In this document: in pieces, positions 1 to 9,225 of the stretch
How the letters are laid out: each line of letters opens with the position of its first letter
How positions within the stretch are numbered: position 1 is the first letter of the stretch
From: Mycolicibacterium sp. CBMA 247
Lineage (GTDB): Bacteria > Actinomycetota > Actinomycetes > Mycobacteriales > Mycobacteriaceae
Assembly (NCBI RefSeq): GCF_009729095.1
Contig: NZ_VTGX01000005.1
Location: 62,001 to 126,000 of the forward strand
Direction of reading: 5' to 3'
DNA: 64,000 nt
Position numbers and translations under genes: made by a program
The notes under the pieces: model-generated
What the model was told of the DNA's origin: nothing
Seen by the model: the letters and a program-made list of their open reading frames with translations, nothing else
Databases searched by the model: none

Positions 1-1
1 C

Positions 2-877
2 CGCGGCGACATCGGCTCGGCGCTCGCCCGGGCCAGGGAATTCGTCGCCGACTACGATCCCGAGTTGGTCGTCACCTTCTCGCCGGACCACTACAACGGG
101 TTCTTCTACCGGCTGATGCCGCCGTTCTGTATCGGCACCGCCGCGGCCGGAGTGGGGGACTACGGGACGTACCACGGTGCGCTCGAAGTTGCCGGCGACA
201 TCGCCCAGCAGTGCGCGGAAGCCGTGTGGGAGTCCGGGGTCGACATCGCGATCTCGACGAGCATGGACGTCGACCATGGCACCGTGCAGCCGCTACAGGA
301 GTTGTTCGGCGAGGCGACCGCGCGTCCCATTGTGCCGATCTTCATCAATTCCGTTGCCACCCCGCTGGGTCCGCTGGCGAGGTCCCGCGCCCTGGGTGCT
401 GCCGTCGGCGCCTACCTGGCCACCCTCGACAAGCGGGTGCTGGTGCTGGGCTCCGGTGGACTGTCGCATGATCCGCCGGTGCCCACGCTGGCCACCGCAC
501 CGCCTGCGGCGCTGGACCGGATCGTGCACGGGGTCCCGATGACCGCCGAGCAGCGCATGGCCCGGCAGAGCGCGGTGAGCCAGGCCGCTCACGACTTCGC
601 CCACGGCGACAGTGCGCTGCGGCCGCTGAACCCTGAGTGGGACCACGGCCTGCTGGAGATCTTCGACGAGGGCCGGCTCACCGATCTGGACAGCTGGTCG
701 AATACCTTCATCGCCGCCGAAGGGGGCAATTCGGCACACGAAATCCGTACCTGGGTGGCCGCGTTCGCGGCGCTCGCAGCCAACGGGCCCTACCGGACCG
801 GAGACCACTTTTACCGGGCGGCACCGGAATTGATCGCAGGATTCGCAATCAGGACGGCGGTAGGAATCGCAGCATGA
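2..877 (+). CDS. mhpB: 2,3-dihydroxyphenylpropionate 1,2-dioxygenase-like extradiol dioxygenase (MhpB type), 5' end missing
   Basis: The frame is open from base 2, so the start codon lies before the window; 291 residues are visible and MhpB is about 314. It is a LigB-fold extradiol dioxygenase, which cleaves catechols next to the hydroxyls using Fe(II). The three family histidines are all present: in the PDHYNGFF block, in DVDHG and in GGLSHDPPVP. The C-terminal THEI/W-type block (SAHEIRTWVAAFAA) and the final IAGF also match MhpB. The stop overlaps the next ATG (ATGA), so it is translationally coupled to the KstD-like gene. Family assignment is firm; the catechol substrate is not known and could be polycyclic. 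Confidence 0.9.
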   Translation, partial: RGDIGSALARAREFVADYDPELVVTFSPDHYNGFFYRLMPPFCIGTAAAGVGDYGTYHGALEVAGDIAQQCAEAVWESGVDIAISTSMDVDHGTVQPLQELFGEATARPIVPIFINSVATPLGPLARSRALGAAVGAYLATLDKRVLVLGSGGLSHDPPVPTLATAPPAALDRIVHGVPMTAEQRMARQSAVSQAAHDFAHGDSALRPLNPEWDHGLLEIFDEGRLTDLDSWSNTFIAAEGGNSAHEIRTWVAAFAALAANGPYRTGDHFYRAAPELIAGFAIRTAVGIAA

Positions 878-2712
878 CTTCAGACACCACTGCACAGACT
901 GCCGATGAGGCCGCGCACGAGGCCTTCGACGAGACCGTTGACGTTCTCGTGGTCGGTTCCGGGGGCGGTGGCATGACGGCTGCGCTGGCCGCCGACGCCG
1001 CCGGGCTCAAAACCCTCGTGGTCGAAAAGTCCTCCCACTTCGGCGGTTCCACCGCGCTCTCCGGCGGAGGCATCTGGGTGCCGGGGGCACCGTCGCAGCG
1101 CCGGGCCGGCTATGTGCCCTCCCCGGATGGGGTGTTCGACTATCTCAAGCGGATCACCGAGGGCACCGTCAGCGACGCCCGATTGCGCAAGTACGTCGAG
1201 GCCGCGCCGGAGATGATGGACTTCCTCGAGCGCAACAGCGATTGGTTCGAGTTCGTCTGGAAGCCCGATTATGCCGACTACTACCCGGAACTGCCGGGCG
1301 GCTCTGCCCAGGGCAGCACGATCAACGTCCCGGCCATCGATCTGCGCAAGCTCGGCGAGCACGAACAGGAGTTGCTCGCCCCGCTGGCCCTGGCGCCCAA
1401 GGGAATCTGGTTTGCGCCCAAGGATCTTCGGCTCTTCTACCAGATCCGGCAGAATTGGCGCGGCAAGGCCGTGCTGCTGAAGCTGATCTGGCGGATGGTG
1501 CGGGCCCGGGTGTTCGGCGACCGAATGGCGGCCATCGGCCAGTCGCTGGCCGCTCGGATGCGGCTCGCTCTCAAGCAGCACGACATCCCCCTGTGGCTGG
1601 ATGCGCCGATGACCTCGCTGATCACCGATGCGGACGGCGCCGTCGTCGGCGCGGTCATTGAAAGGGATGGGCGCACGGTCAGAATCCGGGCCACCGGTGG
1701 CGTGATCCTGGCCTCCGGCGGATTCGACCACGACATGGCCTGGCGCAAGGAACACCTTCCGGTGCTGGAGAAGGATTGGAGCTTCGGCAATCCGGCGGCC
1801 ACCGGCGACGGCATCCGGGCCGGTGAAAAAGCCGGCGGTGCCACCGAACTGCTCGATGAGGCGTGGTGGTTCCCGGCCATCTGCTGGCCCGACGGCCGGC
1901 TGCAGTTCATGCTCAACGAGCGGATGATGCCGTCGCAGTTCGTGGTCAACGGCGAGGGCAAGCGGTTCATCAACGAGGCCGCGCCCTACATGGACTTCGC
2001 CCACGCGATGATCGAGGGACAGCAGACCGGGGTTGGGCACATCCCGTGCTGGCTGGTTACCGACATCGACTCGTTCCACCGGTATGTGGTGGCCGGGCAT
2101 CTGCCCATCCCGAAGATCCCGTTCGCCCCGGTCCCCACCGGGCGCAAGGTGCCTGCGGCCTGGCTGGATTCCGGTGTGGTGGTCGAGGCACACAGCTGGG
2201 AGGAGCTGGCCGACAAGATCGGTGTGCCGGCGCAGAATCTGCGGGCCACCGCCGAACGGTTCGACCAGTTGGCGCACGGCGGACATGACGACGACTTCAA
2301 CCGCGGCGACAGCGCGTACGACAACTACTACGGGGACCCAACCCTGCCGAATCCCAATCTGCGTCCGCTCGGGAAGCCGCCGTACTACGCGTTCCAGATC
2401 ATTCTCGGCGACCTGGGCACCTCGGGCGGTCTGCGCACCGACGAGTACGCCCGGGTCCTGCGTGCCGATGAATCCGCCGTGGACGGGCTCTATGCGGTGG
2501 GCAATGTCTCGGCGGCGGTGATGGGCCGCAGCTACGCCGGGGCCGGGGCAACCATCGGGCCTGCGATGACATTCGGGTATGTGGCAGCCAGGCACATAGC
2601 CGACCTGCAAGCCGAGCTCTGCATTGAACAGCCTGTCGCACAACCAGTTTCACGAGCAGCCAACCATCAAGTCCAGGACGACGTCAGTAGCACCCCAGGA
2701 GGAAACCGATGA
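874..2712 (+). CDS. FAD-dependent 3-ketosteroid delta1-dehydrogenase-like flavoprotein
   Basis: A 612-residue flavoprotein of the KstD/fumarate-reductase type. The N-terminal dinucleotide motif VVGSGGGGMTAA is at about residues 26-37, followed by VVEKSSHFGGSTALSGGG. The C-terminal part has the KstD hallmark GDLGTSGGLRTDEYARVL and GLYAVGNVSAAVMG..YAGAGATIGPAMTFGYVAARH. KstD enzymes introduce a double bond in ring A of 3-ketosteroids. The start is the ATG overlapping the upstream stop. About 50 residues longer than typical KstD, with a diverged middle, so the substrate may be a different cyclic ketone. It lies between an extradiol dioxygenase and a flavin monooxygenase, which suggests a ring-degradation operon. 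Confidence 0.85.
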   Translation: MTSDTTAQTADEAAHEAFDETVDVLVVGSGGGGMTAALAADAAGLKTLVVEKSSHFGGSTALSGGGIWVPGAPSQRRAGYVPSPDGVFDYLKRITEGTVSDARLRKYVEAAPEMMDFLERNSDWFEFVWKPDYADYYPELPGGSAQGSTINVPAIDLRKLGEHEQELLAPLALAPKGIWFAPKDLRLFYQIRQNWRGKAVLLKLIWRMVRARVFGDRMAAIGQSLAARMRLALKQHDIPLWLDAPMTSLITDADGAVVGAVIERDGRTVRIRATGGVILASGGFDHDMAWRKEHLPVLEKDWSFGNPAATGDGIRAGEKAGGATELLDEAWWFPAICWPDGRLQFMLNERMMPSQFVVNGEGKRFINEAAPYMDFAHAMIEGQQTGVGHIPCWLVTDIDSFHRYVVAGHLPIPKIPFAPVPTGRKVPAAWLDSGVVVEAHSWEELADKIGVPAQNLRATAERFDQLAHGGHDDDFNRGDSAYDNYYGDPTLPNPNLRPLGKPPYYAFQIILGDLGTSGGLRTDEYARVLRADESAVDGLYAVGNVSAAVMGRSYAGAGATIGPAMTFGYVAARHIADLQAELCIEQPVAQPVSRAANHQVQDDVSSTPGGNR

Positions 2713-4016
2713 AGATTTCGCTGTTCTACGAGTTCCCACTGCCTCGGCCGTGGTCGGAGGATGACGAACATCAGCTGTTCCAGCACGGCCTGACCGAGGT
2801 CGAGGCCGCCGACAAGGCCGGTTTCTCCACCGTCTGGCTCACCGAGCACCACTTCCTGGAGGAGTACTGCCACTCCACTGCGCCAGAGATGTTCCTGGCC
2901 GCGGCCAGCCAGCGCACCAAGGACATTCGGTTGGGTTTCGGTGTCATGCACCTGCCCCCGCCGATCAACCACCCGGCCCGTATCGCAGAGCGCGTCGCCA
3001 CCCTCGATCACCTGTCCAACGGGCGCGTGGAGTTCGGCACCGGCGAGGGCTCCTCGGTCGCCGAGCTGGGCGGTTTCGACATCGACCCGGCCGACAAGCG
3101 CACCATGTGGGAAGAAGCCCTCGAGGTGTCGATCCGCTGTATGACCGAAGCCCCGTTCACCGGCTTCAAGGGCGAGCACGTCGAGATGCCTGCCCGCAAC
3201 GTGATCCCCAAGCCGATGCAGAAGCCGCACCCGCCGGTCTGGGTGGCCTGCACCCGCCCGTCGTCGGTGCAGATGGCCGCCCAGAAGGCCATCGGTGCGC
3301 TGAGCTTCGCCTACACCGGTCCCGAGGCGCTCAAGGAGCGGGTTGACGGGTACTACAAGGAATTCGAAGAGCAGGGTGCCCCCATCACCCCGGCGATCAA
3401 CCCCAACATCCTGGCCATCGGTGGTGACCTGTCGATGATGGTGGCCCGCTCCGACGATGAGGCACTCAAGCGCCTCGGCATCGGCGGTGGCTTCTTCTCG
3501 TTCGGGATCATGCACTACTACCTGACCGGCATGCACACCCCCGGCCGTACCAAGGTGTGGGAGCGTTACGAGCAGGCGGTCAAGGAGGATCCGACGCTGG
3601 CCTACGGTCCCGGCCGCGGCGCTATCGGCTCGCCCGACACCGTGCGCGAATTCCTGCGCAGCTACGAGGCGAGCGGGGTCGACGAGATCATCCTGCTGCT
3701 CAACCCGCGCAGCCACGAAGGGACCATGGAGTCCATCGAGATCATGGGCAAGGAAATCCTGCCCGAGTTCATCGAGCGGGACGCAAAGGCGGTGGCGGAC
3801 AAGGCCAAGCGCCTGGAGCCGGTGATCGAGAAGGTTGAGTCGCGTCGTCGTCCGTCGGACGCCCCGCTGTTCGACGAGACCTACGCATTCGGTGGCCTGC
3901 CCACCGGCCGCGACAAGTTCACCGCCGGTGAGATCCCCGAGGCGATGGCCGAGATCAACGAGGGCCGGGTCAAGGCGGCTCAAGCGGAGAAGGCGGCGCG
4001 AGAAAACGCCGGCTGA
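2709..4016 (+). CDS. Luciferase-like (LLM class) flavin-dependent monooxygenase
   Basis: 435 residues with the bacterial-luciferase TIM-barrel signature: AADKAGFSTVWLTEHHF near residue 37, the RLGFGV strand, PPPINHPARIAERVATLDHLSNGRVEFGTGEGS and PPVWVACTRPSS. These proteins use FMNH2 supplied by a separate reductase to oxygenate substrates. An NAD(P)H:FMN reductase gene lies 1.9 kb downstream in the same operon and is the obvious partner. ATG overlaps the previous stop by four bases. The C-terminal 60 residues are charged and probably extend past the barrel. Role in the operon (Baeyer-Villiger or hydroxylation) is inference. Confidence 0.85.
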   Translation: MKISLFYEFPLPRPWSEDDEHQLFQHGLTEVEAADKAGFSTVWLTEHHFLEEYCHSTAPEMFLAAASQRTKDIRLGFGVMHLPPPINHPARIAERVATLDHLSNGRVEFGTGEGSSVAELGGFDIDPADKRTMWEEALEVSIRCMTEAPFTGFKGEHVEMPARNVIPKPMQKPHPPVWVACTRPSSVQMAAQKAIGALSFAYTGPEALKERVDGYYKEFEEQGAPITPAINPNILAIGGDLSMMVARSDDEALKRLGIGGGFFSFGIMHYYLTGMHTPGRTKVWERYEQAVKEDPTLAYGPGRGAIGSPDTVREFLRSYEASGVDEIILLLNPRSHEGTMESIEIMGKEILPEFIERDAKAVADKAKRLEPVIEKVESRRRPSDAPLFDETYAFGGLPTGRDKFTAGEIPEAMAEINEGRVKAAQAEKAARENAG

Positions 4017-4018
4017 CC

Positions 4019-4861
4019 GTGACCGCACTCAACGAGTTGGTGCGCTACGACGGTAAACACGTCGTGGTCACCGGCTGTGGGTCGGGCATCGGCGCCGAGG
4101 TAACCCGTGCGTTGGGTGAGCTCGGCGCCCGGGTGACGGGCCTGGACATCCGGCCGCCCGATCACCTGCCCGACGCGTTCATCGACCTGGACCTGGCGGA
4201 CCCGGAGTCCGTCGAGCGTGCCGCCGGCGCGGTCGACGGGCCGGTGGACGCCCTGTTCAATGTGGCCGGGGTGTCCTCGGGCATCGGCAACCCGCTGCTG
4301 GTGGTGCGGATCAACTTCCTGGGCACCCGCCAGTTCACCGAGGCGGTGGAGGACCGCATCCCGGCGGGCGGGTCGATCACGTCGGTGTCCTCGCTGGCGG
4401 CATCGGGGTACCGCGAAAACCGCGCCACCACAGTGGGTCTGCTCAAGACCCGGTCGGTCGATGAGGGGTTGCGGTGGTGCGCCGACAATCCAGAGGCGCT
4501 GGCCGACGGTGGCTACCGGTTGTCCAAGGAGGCGATGATTCTCTACGGGATACGCCGGGTCACCGAACTCGGCGCCCGCGGGATCCGGATCAACTGCACC
4601 GCACCGGGGGTGACCCAGACGCCGATCCTTGATCAGTTGCGCTCGGCGTACGGGCAGCAGTACCTCGATTCGTTCACCACGCCGCTCGGGCGCAAATCGG
4701 AGGCCGCCGAACAGGCCTCGGTGCTGGTGTTCCTGGGCAGCGCCGCGGCCAGTTATGTAACCGGGCAGGTGATCTGGGCCGATGGCGGCATTCTCGCCCA
4801 GAGGGAGTCGACTCTGGTCGATGCTGTAGAAGACATTGCCGATACCGAGCAGAGGAGCTGA
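4019..4861 (+). CDS. Short-chain dehydrogenase/reductase (3alpha-HSD/coniferyl-alcohol dehydrogenase-like)
   Basis: 280-residue classical SDR. The cofactor motif VVTGCGSGIG is at about residues 16-25 and the catalytic YxxxK is YRLSK. A 30-residue stretch after SSLAAS (RENRATTVGLLKTRS...) before the catalytic Tyr is the kind of insert seen in 3alpha-hydroxysteroid dehydrogenase/coniferyl-alcohol dehydrogenase-like SDRs. GTG start two bases after the previous stop. It presumably oxidises a hydroxyl made by the neighbouring oxygenases. Substrate unknown. Confidence 0.82.
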   Translation: MTALNELVRYDGKHVVVTGCGSGIGAEVTRALGELGARVTGLDIRPPDHLPDAFIDLDLADPESVERAAGAVDGPVDALFNVAGVSSGIGNPLLVVRINFLGTRQFTEAVEDRIPAGGSITSVSSLAASGYRENRATTVGLLKTRSVDEGLRWCADNPEALADGGYRLSKEAMILYGIRRVTELGARGIRINCTAPGVTQTPILDQLRSAYGQQYLDSFTTPLGRKSEAAEQASVLVFLGSAAASYVTGQVIWADGGILAQRESTLVDAVEDIADTEQRS

Positions 4862-4863
4862 GC

Positions 4864-5862
4864 TTGGCCGGGACGATGAGCGACTTCCGCAAGGTCGCCG
4901 ATGACGTGCGCAACTGGGGCCGCTGGGGCGATGCCGATGAACTCGGCACCCTGAACCTGATCACCGCTGAGAAGGTTGCCGAGGGTGCGTCACTGGTCAC
5001 CCACGGCAAGGTGTTCGCGCTCGGCGTTGACTTCTCCTCGGCCGGGCCGCAGGGGGCGTTTCAGTTCCGGCAGAACCCAACGCACGTAATGACGGTGGAC
5101 GGCGGGGATGCCAACACGCTGACGCAGTACGGGCCGCAGTGGCTGCGCAATTCGGTGGCCCATGAGGTCAGCGAGTTCTTCGTGGACAACCCGTTCCGCT
5201 TCAACGACGACATGATCGTGATGCCGCTGCAGGCCGCCACCCAGTGGGACGCGCTGTCGCACGTCTACTACGAGGACAAGCTCTACAACGGTTTCCCGGC
5301 GGATTCGGTCACCAGTTTCGGTGCCTTCCACTGCGGTATCGACAAGGTGGACGGCAAAGGCATCACCTCGCGCGGAGTGCTGCTGGATGTGGTCCGTCAC
5401 CGCGGTGCCGAGCAGTTCCTGGAACCGGGGAATCCGATCACCCCGGCCGAGCTGGACGATGTGGCCAGGGCACAAGGGGTGGCCATCACCCCGGGTGACA
5501 TCGTGGTGGTGCACACCGGTTGGTGGACACGGTTTTTGGCCAACGGGGACGGGACTGAGCCCGGATCCGGACTGGACTGGCGCTGCGCCTCGTGGCTGCA
5601 CGACCACCAGGTGGCCGCGGTGGCTGCCGACAACCTCATGGTGGAGGACCCCGACCCGGCCAACGGAGTCGAGGGCACGTTCCTGCCGATGCACATGCTG
5701 TGTCTGCGCGATATGGGCCTGATGCTCGGTGAGTACTGGGATCTGGGTGCGCTGGCCGCCGATTGCGCGGCCGATGGCACGTACGAGTTCCAGCTCGTCG
5801 CCCCGCCGCTGCGGGTTACCGGAGCCGTCGGTTCGCCGGTGAATCCCATTGCGATCAAATGA
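4864..5862 (+). CDS. Cyclase family protein (PF04199, kynurenine-formamidase-like metal hydrolase)
   Basis: 332 residues. Recognisable by NWGRWGDADELGTLNLIT at the N-terminus and the metal-site region QAATQWDALSHVYYEDKLYNG, which replaces the classical HxGTHxDxPxH with TQWDxxxH as in many actinobacterial members. HTGWWTRF and VAADNLMVED follow. These enzymes hydrolyse cyclic or amide substrates in catabolic operons. TTG start chosen because AGGAG lies six bases before it; an ATG at 4876 is too far from that site. Substrate not inferable. Confidence 0.8.
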   Translation: MAGTMSDFRKVADDVRNWGRWGDADELGTLNLITAEKVAEGASLVTHGKVFALGVDFSSAGPQGAFQFRQNPTHVMTVDGGDANTLTQYGPQWLRNSVAHEVSEFFVDNPFRFNDDMIVMPLQAATQWDALSHVYYEDKLYNGFPADSVTSFGAFHCGIDKVDGKGITSRGVLLDVVRHRGAEQFLEPGNPITPAELDDVARAQGVAITPGDIVVVHTGWWTRFLANGDGTEPGSGLDWRCASWLHDHQVAAVAADNLMVEDPDPANGVEGTFLPMHMLCLRDMGLMLGEYWDLGALAADCAADGTYEFQLVAPPLRVTGAVGSPVNPIAIK

Positions 5863-5868
5863 GGAAGT

Positions 5869-6450
5869 ATGACGTCAACTGACAAAGTCCCGTTCGTGGT
5901 CGGGCTGGGCGGCACGCTGCGCGCCGACTCCTCGACCGAGCGGGCGGTGCGGTACTGCCTGGAGTCGGTGGAGCGGCAAGGGGGACGGACCCGGATGTTC
6001 GCCGGGCCGGATCTGGAGCTGCCGATGTATGCACCACACTCGTTGGAGCGCACGCCCGCGGCGTTGGAGTTCGTCTCCGCGCTGCGTGATGCCGACGCCG
6101 TGGTGGTGGGCTCGCCCGGCTATCACGGCGCGATCTCCGGTCTGGTCAAGAACGCACTGGACTACATCGAGGATCTGCGGGAGGACCCGCGGGTGTATCT
6201 GGACAACACCCCGTGGGGTTGCATCAGCTGCGCCTACGGCTGGCAGGCCGCGGTGGGAACGCTGGGGCAGTTGCGCTCCATCGGTCACGCGTTGCGGGCC
6301 TGGCCCACCCCACTGGGGGTGGCGATCAACTCCGCCGACCAGATCTGGGACGAGTCAGGTGAATTGACCGATGGTCCGGTGCGGGGTCAACTCGATATGC
6401 TGGCCAATCAGGTGCTGACCTTCGCCCGGTCCAACGGATCCGCGCAGTGA
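5869..6450 (+). CDS. NAD(P)H-dependent FMN reductase
   Basis: 193-residue flavodoxin-fold reductase: VVGLGGTLRADSSTERAV at the N-terminus (phosphate loop for FMN), then the family signature VVGSPGYHGAISGLVKNALDYIEDL near residues 77-101. It would supply reduced FMN to the luciferase-like monooxygenase encoded upstream in the same operon. Its stop overlaps the next GTG by four bases. Confidence 0.85.
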   Translation: MTSTDKVPFVVGLGGTLRADSSTERAVRYCLESVERQGGRTRMFAGPDLELPMYAPHSLERTPAALEFVSALRDADAVVVGSPGYHGAISGLVKNALDYIEDLREDPRVYLDNTPWGCISCAYGWQAAVGTLGQLRSIGHALRAWPTPLGVAINSADQIWDESGELTDGPVRGQLDMLANQVLTFARSNGSAQ

Positions 6451-7298
6451 CAACTCAGCGCACATTCGAGCGCCGCAGCATCGACGTCGACGGCCTGACC
6501 ACCAGCTATCTCGAAGCCGGACAAGGTGATCCCGTCGTTCTGCTGCACGGCGGTGAGTTCGGCGCCGGCGCCGAATTGGGTTGGGAGCGCGCCATCGGCG
6601 CACTGGCCGAGCATTACCGGGTGCTGGCCCCGGACATGCTGGGTTTCGGTGAGAGTGCCAAGGTAATCGATTTCAACGACGGCCGCGGCATGCGGATCCG
6701 TCACCTCGCCCGGTTCTGTGCCGAACTCGGCGTCGCTGAAGCGCATTTCGTGGGCAACTCGATGGGGGCGATCAACCTTCTTGTCGACGCCACGTCGGAT
6801 GCCCCGCGGCTCCCGGTGTGGTCGCTGGTGGCGATCTGCGGGGGAGGGGAGATTCAGCGCAACGAGCATTCGGCGGCGTTGTACGACTATGACGCCACGT
6901 TAGACGGGATGCGACGTATTGTCACCGCATTGTTCGCCGATCCGGCCTATCCGGCCGATGCGGAGTACGTACAGCGGCGGTACGAGTCGAGCATCGCGCC
7001 GGGGGCCTGGGAAACCTTGGCCGCGGCCCGGTTTCGGCGGCCCGGCCTCCAACCGCCGGCCATGCCGTCGTCGCAGCGGGCATACGACCGCATCAGCGTG
7101 CCGACCATGATCATCGAGGGGGACCATGACAAGCTGCTGCCGTCCGGTTGGGCCGCCGAAATCGCCGGCCAGATAGCCGGTGCCCGTAGTGCGGTCATCG
7201 CCGGCGCCGGACACTGCCCGCAGATCGAACAGCCCGCCGCGCTCACCGCGGTGCTGCTGGATTTCCTGAGCGGCTACCCGACGCGCAGGGCCCGGTAG
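6447..7298 (+). CDS. Alpha/beta hydrolase, meta-cleavage product hydrolase-like (MhpC/BphD type)
   Basis: 283 residues. LLHGGEFGAGAE is the oxyanion-hole region, GNSMGA holds the nucleophile Ser105, IEGDHDKLLP carries the likely acid and GAGHCPQIEQP the histidine. The HGxxxGA and GNSMG motifs match C-C hydrolases that act on extradiol ring-cleavage products, fitting the MhpB-type dioxygenase at the start of this operon. GTG start overlaps the FMN reductase stop. The 3' end overlaps the convergent TetR gene by 25 bp. Confidence 0.82.
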   Translation: MTTQRTFERRSIDVDGLTTSYLEAGQGDPVVLLHGGEFGAGAELGWERAIGALAEHYRVLAPDMLGFGESAKVIDFNDGRGMRIRHLARFCAELGVAEAHFVGNSMGAINLLVDATSDAPRLPVWSLVAICGGGEIQRNEHSAALYDYDATLDGMRRIVTALFADPAYPADAEYVQRRYESSIAPGAWETLAAARFRRPGLQPPAMPSSQRAYDRISVPTMIIEGDHDKLLPSGWAAEIAGQIAGARSAVIAGAGHCPQIEQPAALTAVLLDFLSGYPTRRAR

Positions 7299-7897
7299 GC
7301 CGACGGGCCCATGACCGCGGCCAGATTCGCCGGGGTCCAGTGCTGGTCGTCGTCGAGCAGCATCCGGATCGCGGCCTCGCTGATCGCCAGGAAGACTTCG
7401 GCCAGCGGGGCCAGCACGTGGTCCACATTTTTGACCTGCCGGCGCACCAACAGCGGTCGCATCACGGTAGCGACCTGACCGCCCAGCTGCGCCCGACCCC
7501 GCGAAATAGCCGCGCTCAGAACAGGATCCAGATCGGCGGCCAACATGATCCGCCATGGCGCCGGTTGCTGTTGTACGGCAGTCAGCAGCTCGCGAAAGCC
7601 GTCGATGAACAACTGCTCGATCGACCCGGTGCGCGGTGGCGGCAGGATGGCCGACATATCCGCCAGCACCCGGTCCGTCTCGCGTTGCAGCAGTGCGGCC
7701 AGCACGTCGCCGCGGCCGGGATAGCACGCGTAGACCACGGGTCGGGTGACGCCCAGCCGGGCCGCGATCGCGCCCATGGTGACTCCGCCCACGCCGTCGG
7801 CGGCCGCGATCTGCAGGGCCGCGTCGAGCACCTGCGGACGCCGTCGCTCGGGCCCGAGATGCTCGGCGCGGGATCGTTTCGTATCGGTGTTCGGCAT
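7274..7897 (-). CDS. TetR family transcriptional regulator
   Basis: 207 residues. The helix-turn-helix is at about residues 22-65 (VLDAALQIAAADGVGGVTMGAIAARLGVTRPVVYACYPGRGDVLAALL). The C-terminal ligand domain is not recognised. It is the last gene of a three-gene run with a small membrane protein and an MpaB-like oxygenase. A perfect 7-3-7 palindrome upstream of that run (9226-9242) is a likely binding site, so autoregulation of the operon is inferred. Confidence 0.85.
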   Translation of the reverse strand: MPNTDTKRSRAEHLGPERRRPQVLDAALQIAAADGVGGVTMGAIAARLGVTRPVVYACYPGRGDVLAALLQRETDRVLADMSAILPPPRTGSIEQLFIDGFRELLTAVQQQPAPWRIMLAADLDPVLSAAISRGRAQLGGQVATVMRPLLVRRQVKNVDHVLAPLAEVFLAISEAAIRMLLDDDQHWTPANLAAVMGPSAYRALRVG

Positions 7898-7902
7898 AGA
7901 CC

Positions 7903-8130
7903 TCAGACCAGGTTGATGTCGGCGACCAGTAACACCGGCCAGGCCATGATCTCACCGAGGACCGAGAACACCTGGTTGATCCCGGACATGGTGCGCAGGT
8001 GGTCGGAATGATTGCACGCCCAGATGACTCCGATGGTGAGGTATGGAAGCCCGACGCCGACGATCACGACGATCGCCAGATGGACGAGCTGGCGGATGCT
8101 CAGCTGGCGGTCGAACACGTTGCGCAACAT
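7903..8130 (-). CDS. Small two-helix membrane protein, unknown function
   Basis: 75 residues with two hydrophobic segments, LVHLAIVVIVGVGLPYLTIGVIWA (about 16-39) and VLGEIMAWPVLLVADI (about 57-72), joined by a polar loop. It is packed between the MpaB-like oxygenase (5 bp gap) and the TetR gene (5 bp gap), so co-transcribed. No family recognised; an accessory of the oxygenase is a guess. Confidence 0.6.
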   Translation of the reverse strand: MLRNVFDRQLSIRQLVHLAIVVIVGVGLPYLTIGVIWACNHSDHLRTMSGINQVFSVLGEIMAWPVLLVADINLV

Positions 8131-8135
8131 GGATA

Positions 8136-9209
8136 TCAGCCGATCGTCCCGAGGATGGGCTCGGATTCGACGATGCCCTGGTCGCTGGGCGGACGGCCTT
8201 CGCCGAAGACCCGGGCTTGCTGCTTCTCGCGGAACTCAAGGTGCGCCTGGGCGGGGATCGCGTAGCCGTACTGCCGTTGGGCTTCGCGCGGCGTCAGGGT
8301 GACCCGGCAGTGGGGCGGGATCCCGCGCAGCACCCGGGTACCGATCGGCAGGGTCGCCGGCGAGATCAGCCGTAGCAGGATGAGTTGCAGCCGGGTGCTC
8401 AGGGAGATCACCGTGAACGCCGCGCTCATCGGCGGCACGATCGCGGCATCGAGCACTCGGGAAGTGCCCAGCCCACCCATCTTTCGCATCCACCGCGGCA
8501 TCGTGGCCAGGGTGGCCCGACGCAGCATCGCGGTGATCACCAGGGTGCCCGGCCGCAGCAGCGGCGGCATCCGTGGCAGCATCACCTCCGCGCGCAGCAG
8601 ATGGTTCATCGCCTTCTTCGCGATGTCCGAGCCGATCAGCTGAGGGCGCATCACCTCGAAATACTCCCGGATGCCGTCGCGGGTGCGCGGCACGTCGGCG
8701 GGGTCGAACGTCTGCAGCTCGCCGGCGCGGGCGCATTCGTTCCAGTACTGCGTCTCCTCCTCGACGGAAAGCCGTCCCGGGCCGAATTTCTCATAGGCGC
8801 ACAGGATGGAATGCCAGGCGGTCAGGTGGATCCACAGCTGGGACTGTGGATCGTTGGCGTCGTATGCCTGTCCCGTCACCGGGTCGGTTCCGACTGCCTT
8901 GGAATGGATCTTGACCAGGACATCGGCCACCTCGGCGGCCGACGCGCTGTCGTCGAAGGCGACCATGGCGAAATACCGCAGGGTTCTGTCGTAACGGGTT
9001 CTGGGGCGCTGGTAGATGCCCTGGGTTGTGTCCACGGCAGCGACGAGCGCGGGGTCGAGTTCCTCGATGACGACCGCGCGCTGAAACCCGATGGACAGGG
9101 AAGTGGGATAGCTCCACACCTTCCACGTCACCGAGTCGGGTCCGAAGAATCCGTAGTCCTCCGCCGGCTCCGAAGTGGGTAATGCCAACCAGTCCCGGAT
9201 CGTGCTCAT
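8136..9209 (-). CDS. Oxygenase MpaB family protein (DUF2236)
   Basis: 357 residues. GFFGPDSVTWKVWSYPTSLSIGFQRAVVIEELDPALVAAV at the N-terminus and R..RTLRYFAMVAFDDSASA are typical of DUF2236/MpaB, the haem-binding family that includes latex-clearing protein. WIHLTAWHSILCAYEKFGPG holds family histidines. Members are often found with a TetR gene in mycobacteria, as here. Whether this protein binds haem b or oxygenates a substrate is family inference. The first gene of the run, starting 16 bp from a perfect palindrome. Confidence 0.82.
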   Translation of the reverse strand: MSTIRDWLALPTSEPAEDYGFFGPDSVTWKVWSYPTSLSIGFQRAVVIEELDPALVAAVDTTQGIYQRPRTRYDRTLRYFAMVAFDDSASAAEVADVLVKIHSKAVGTDPVTGQAYDANDPQSQLWIHLTAWHSILCAYEKFGPGRLSVEEETQYWNECARAGELQTFDPADVPRTRDGIREYFEVMRPQLIGSDIAKKAMNHLLRAEVMLPRMPPLLRPGTLVITAMLRRATLATMPRWMRKMGGLGTSRVLDAAIVPPMSAAFTVISLSTRLQLILLRLISPATLPIGTRVLRGIPPHCRVTLTPREAQRQYGYAIPAQAHLEFREKQQARVFGEGRPPSDQGIVESEPILGTIG

Positions 9210-9225
9210 TGCGCCCCCTTCATTT

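Noticed and set aside
637..873. N-terminal extension of the KstD-like gene
   Set aside because: The frame is open upstream, but that part is Arg-rich and overlaps the dioxygenase; the FAD motif and the coupled ATG at 874 mark the start.
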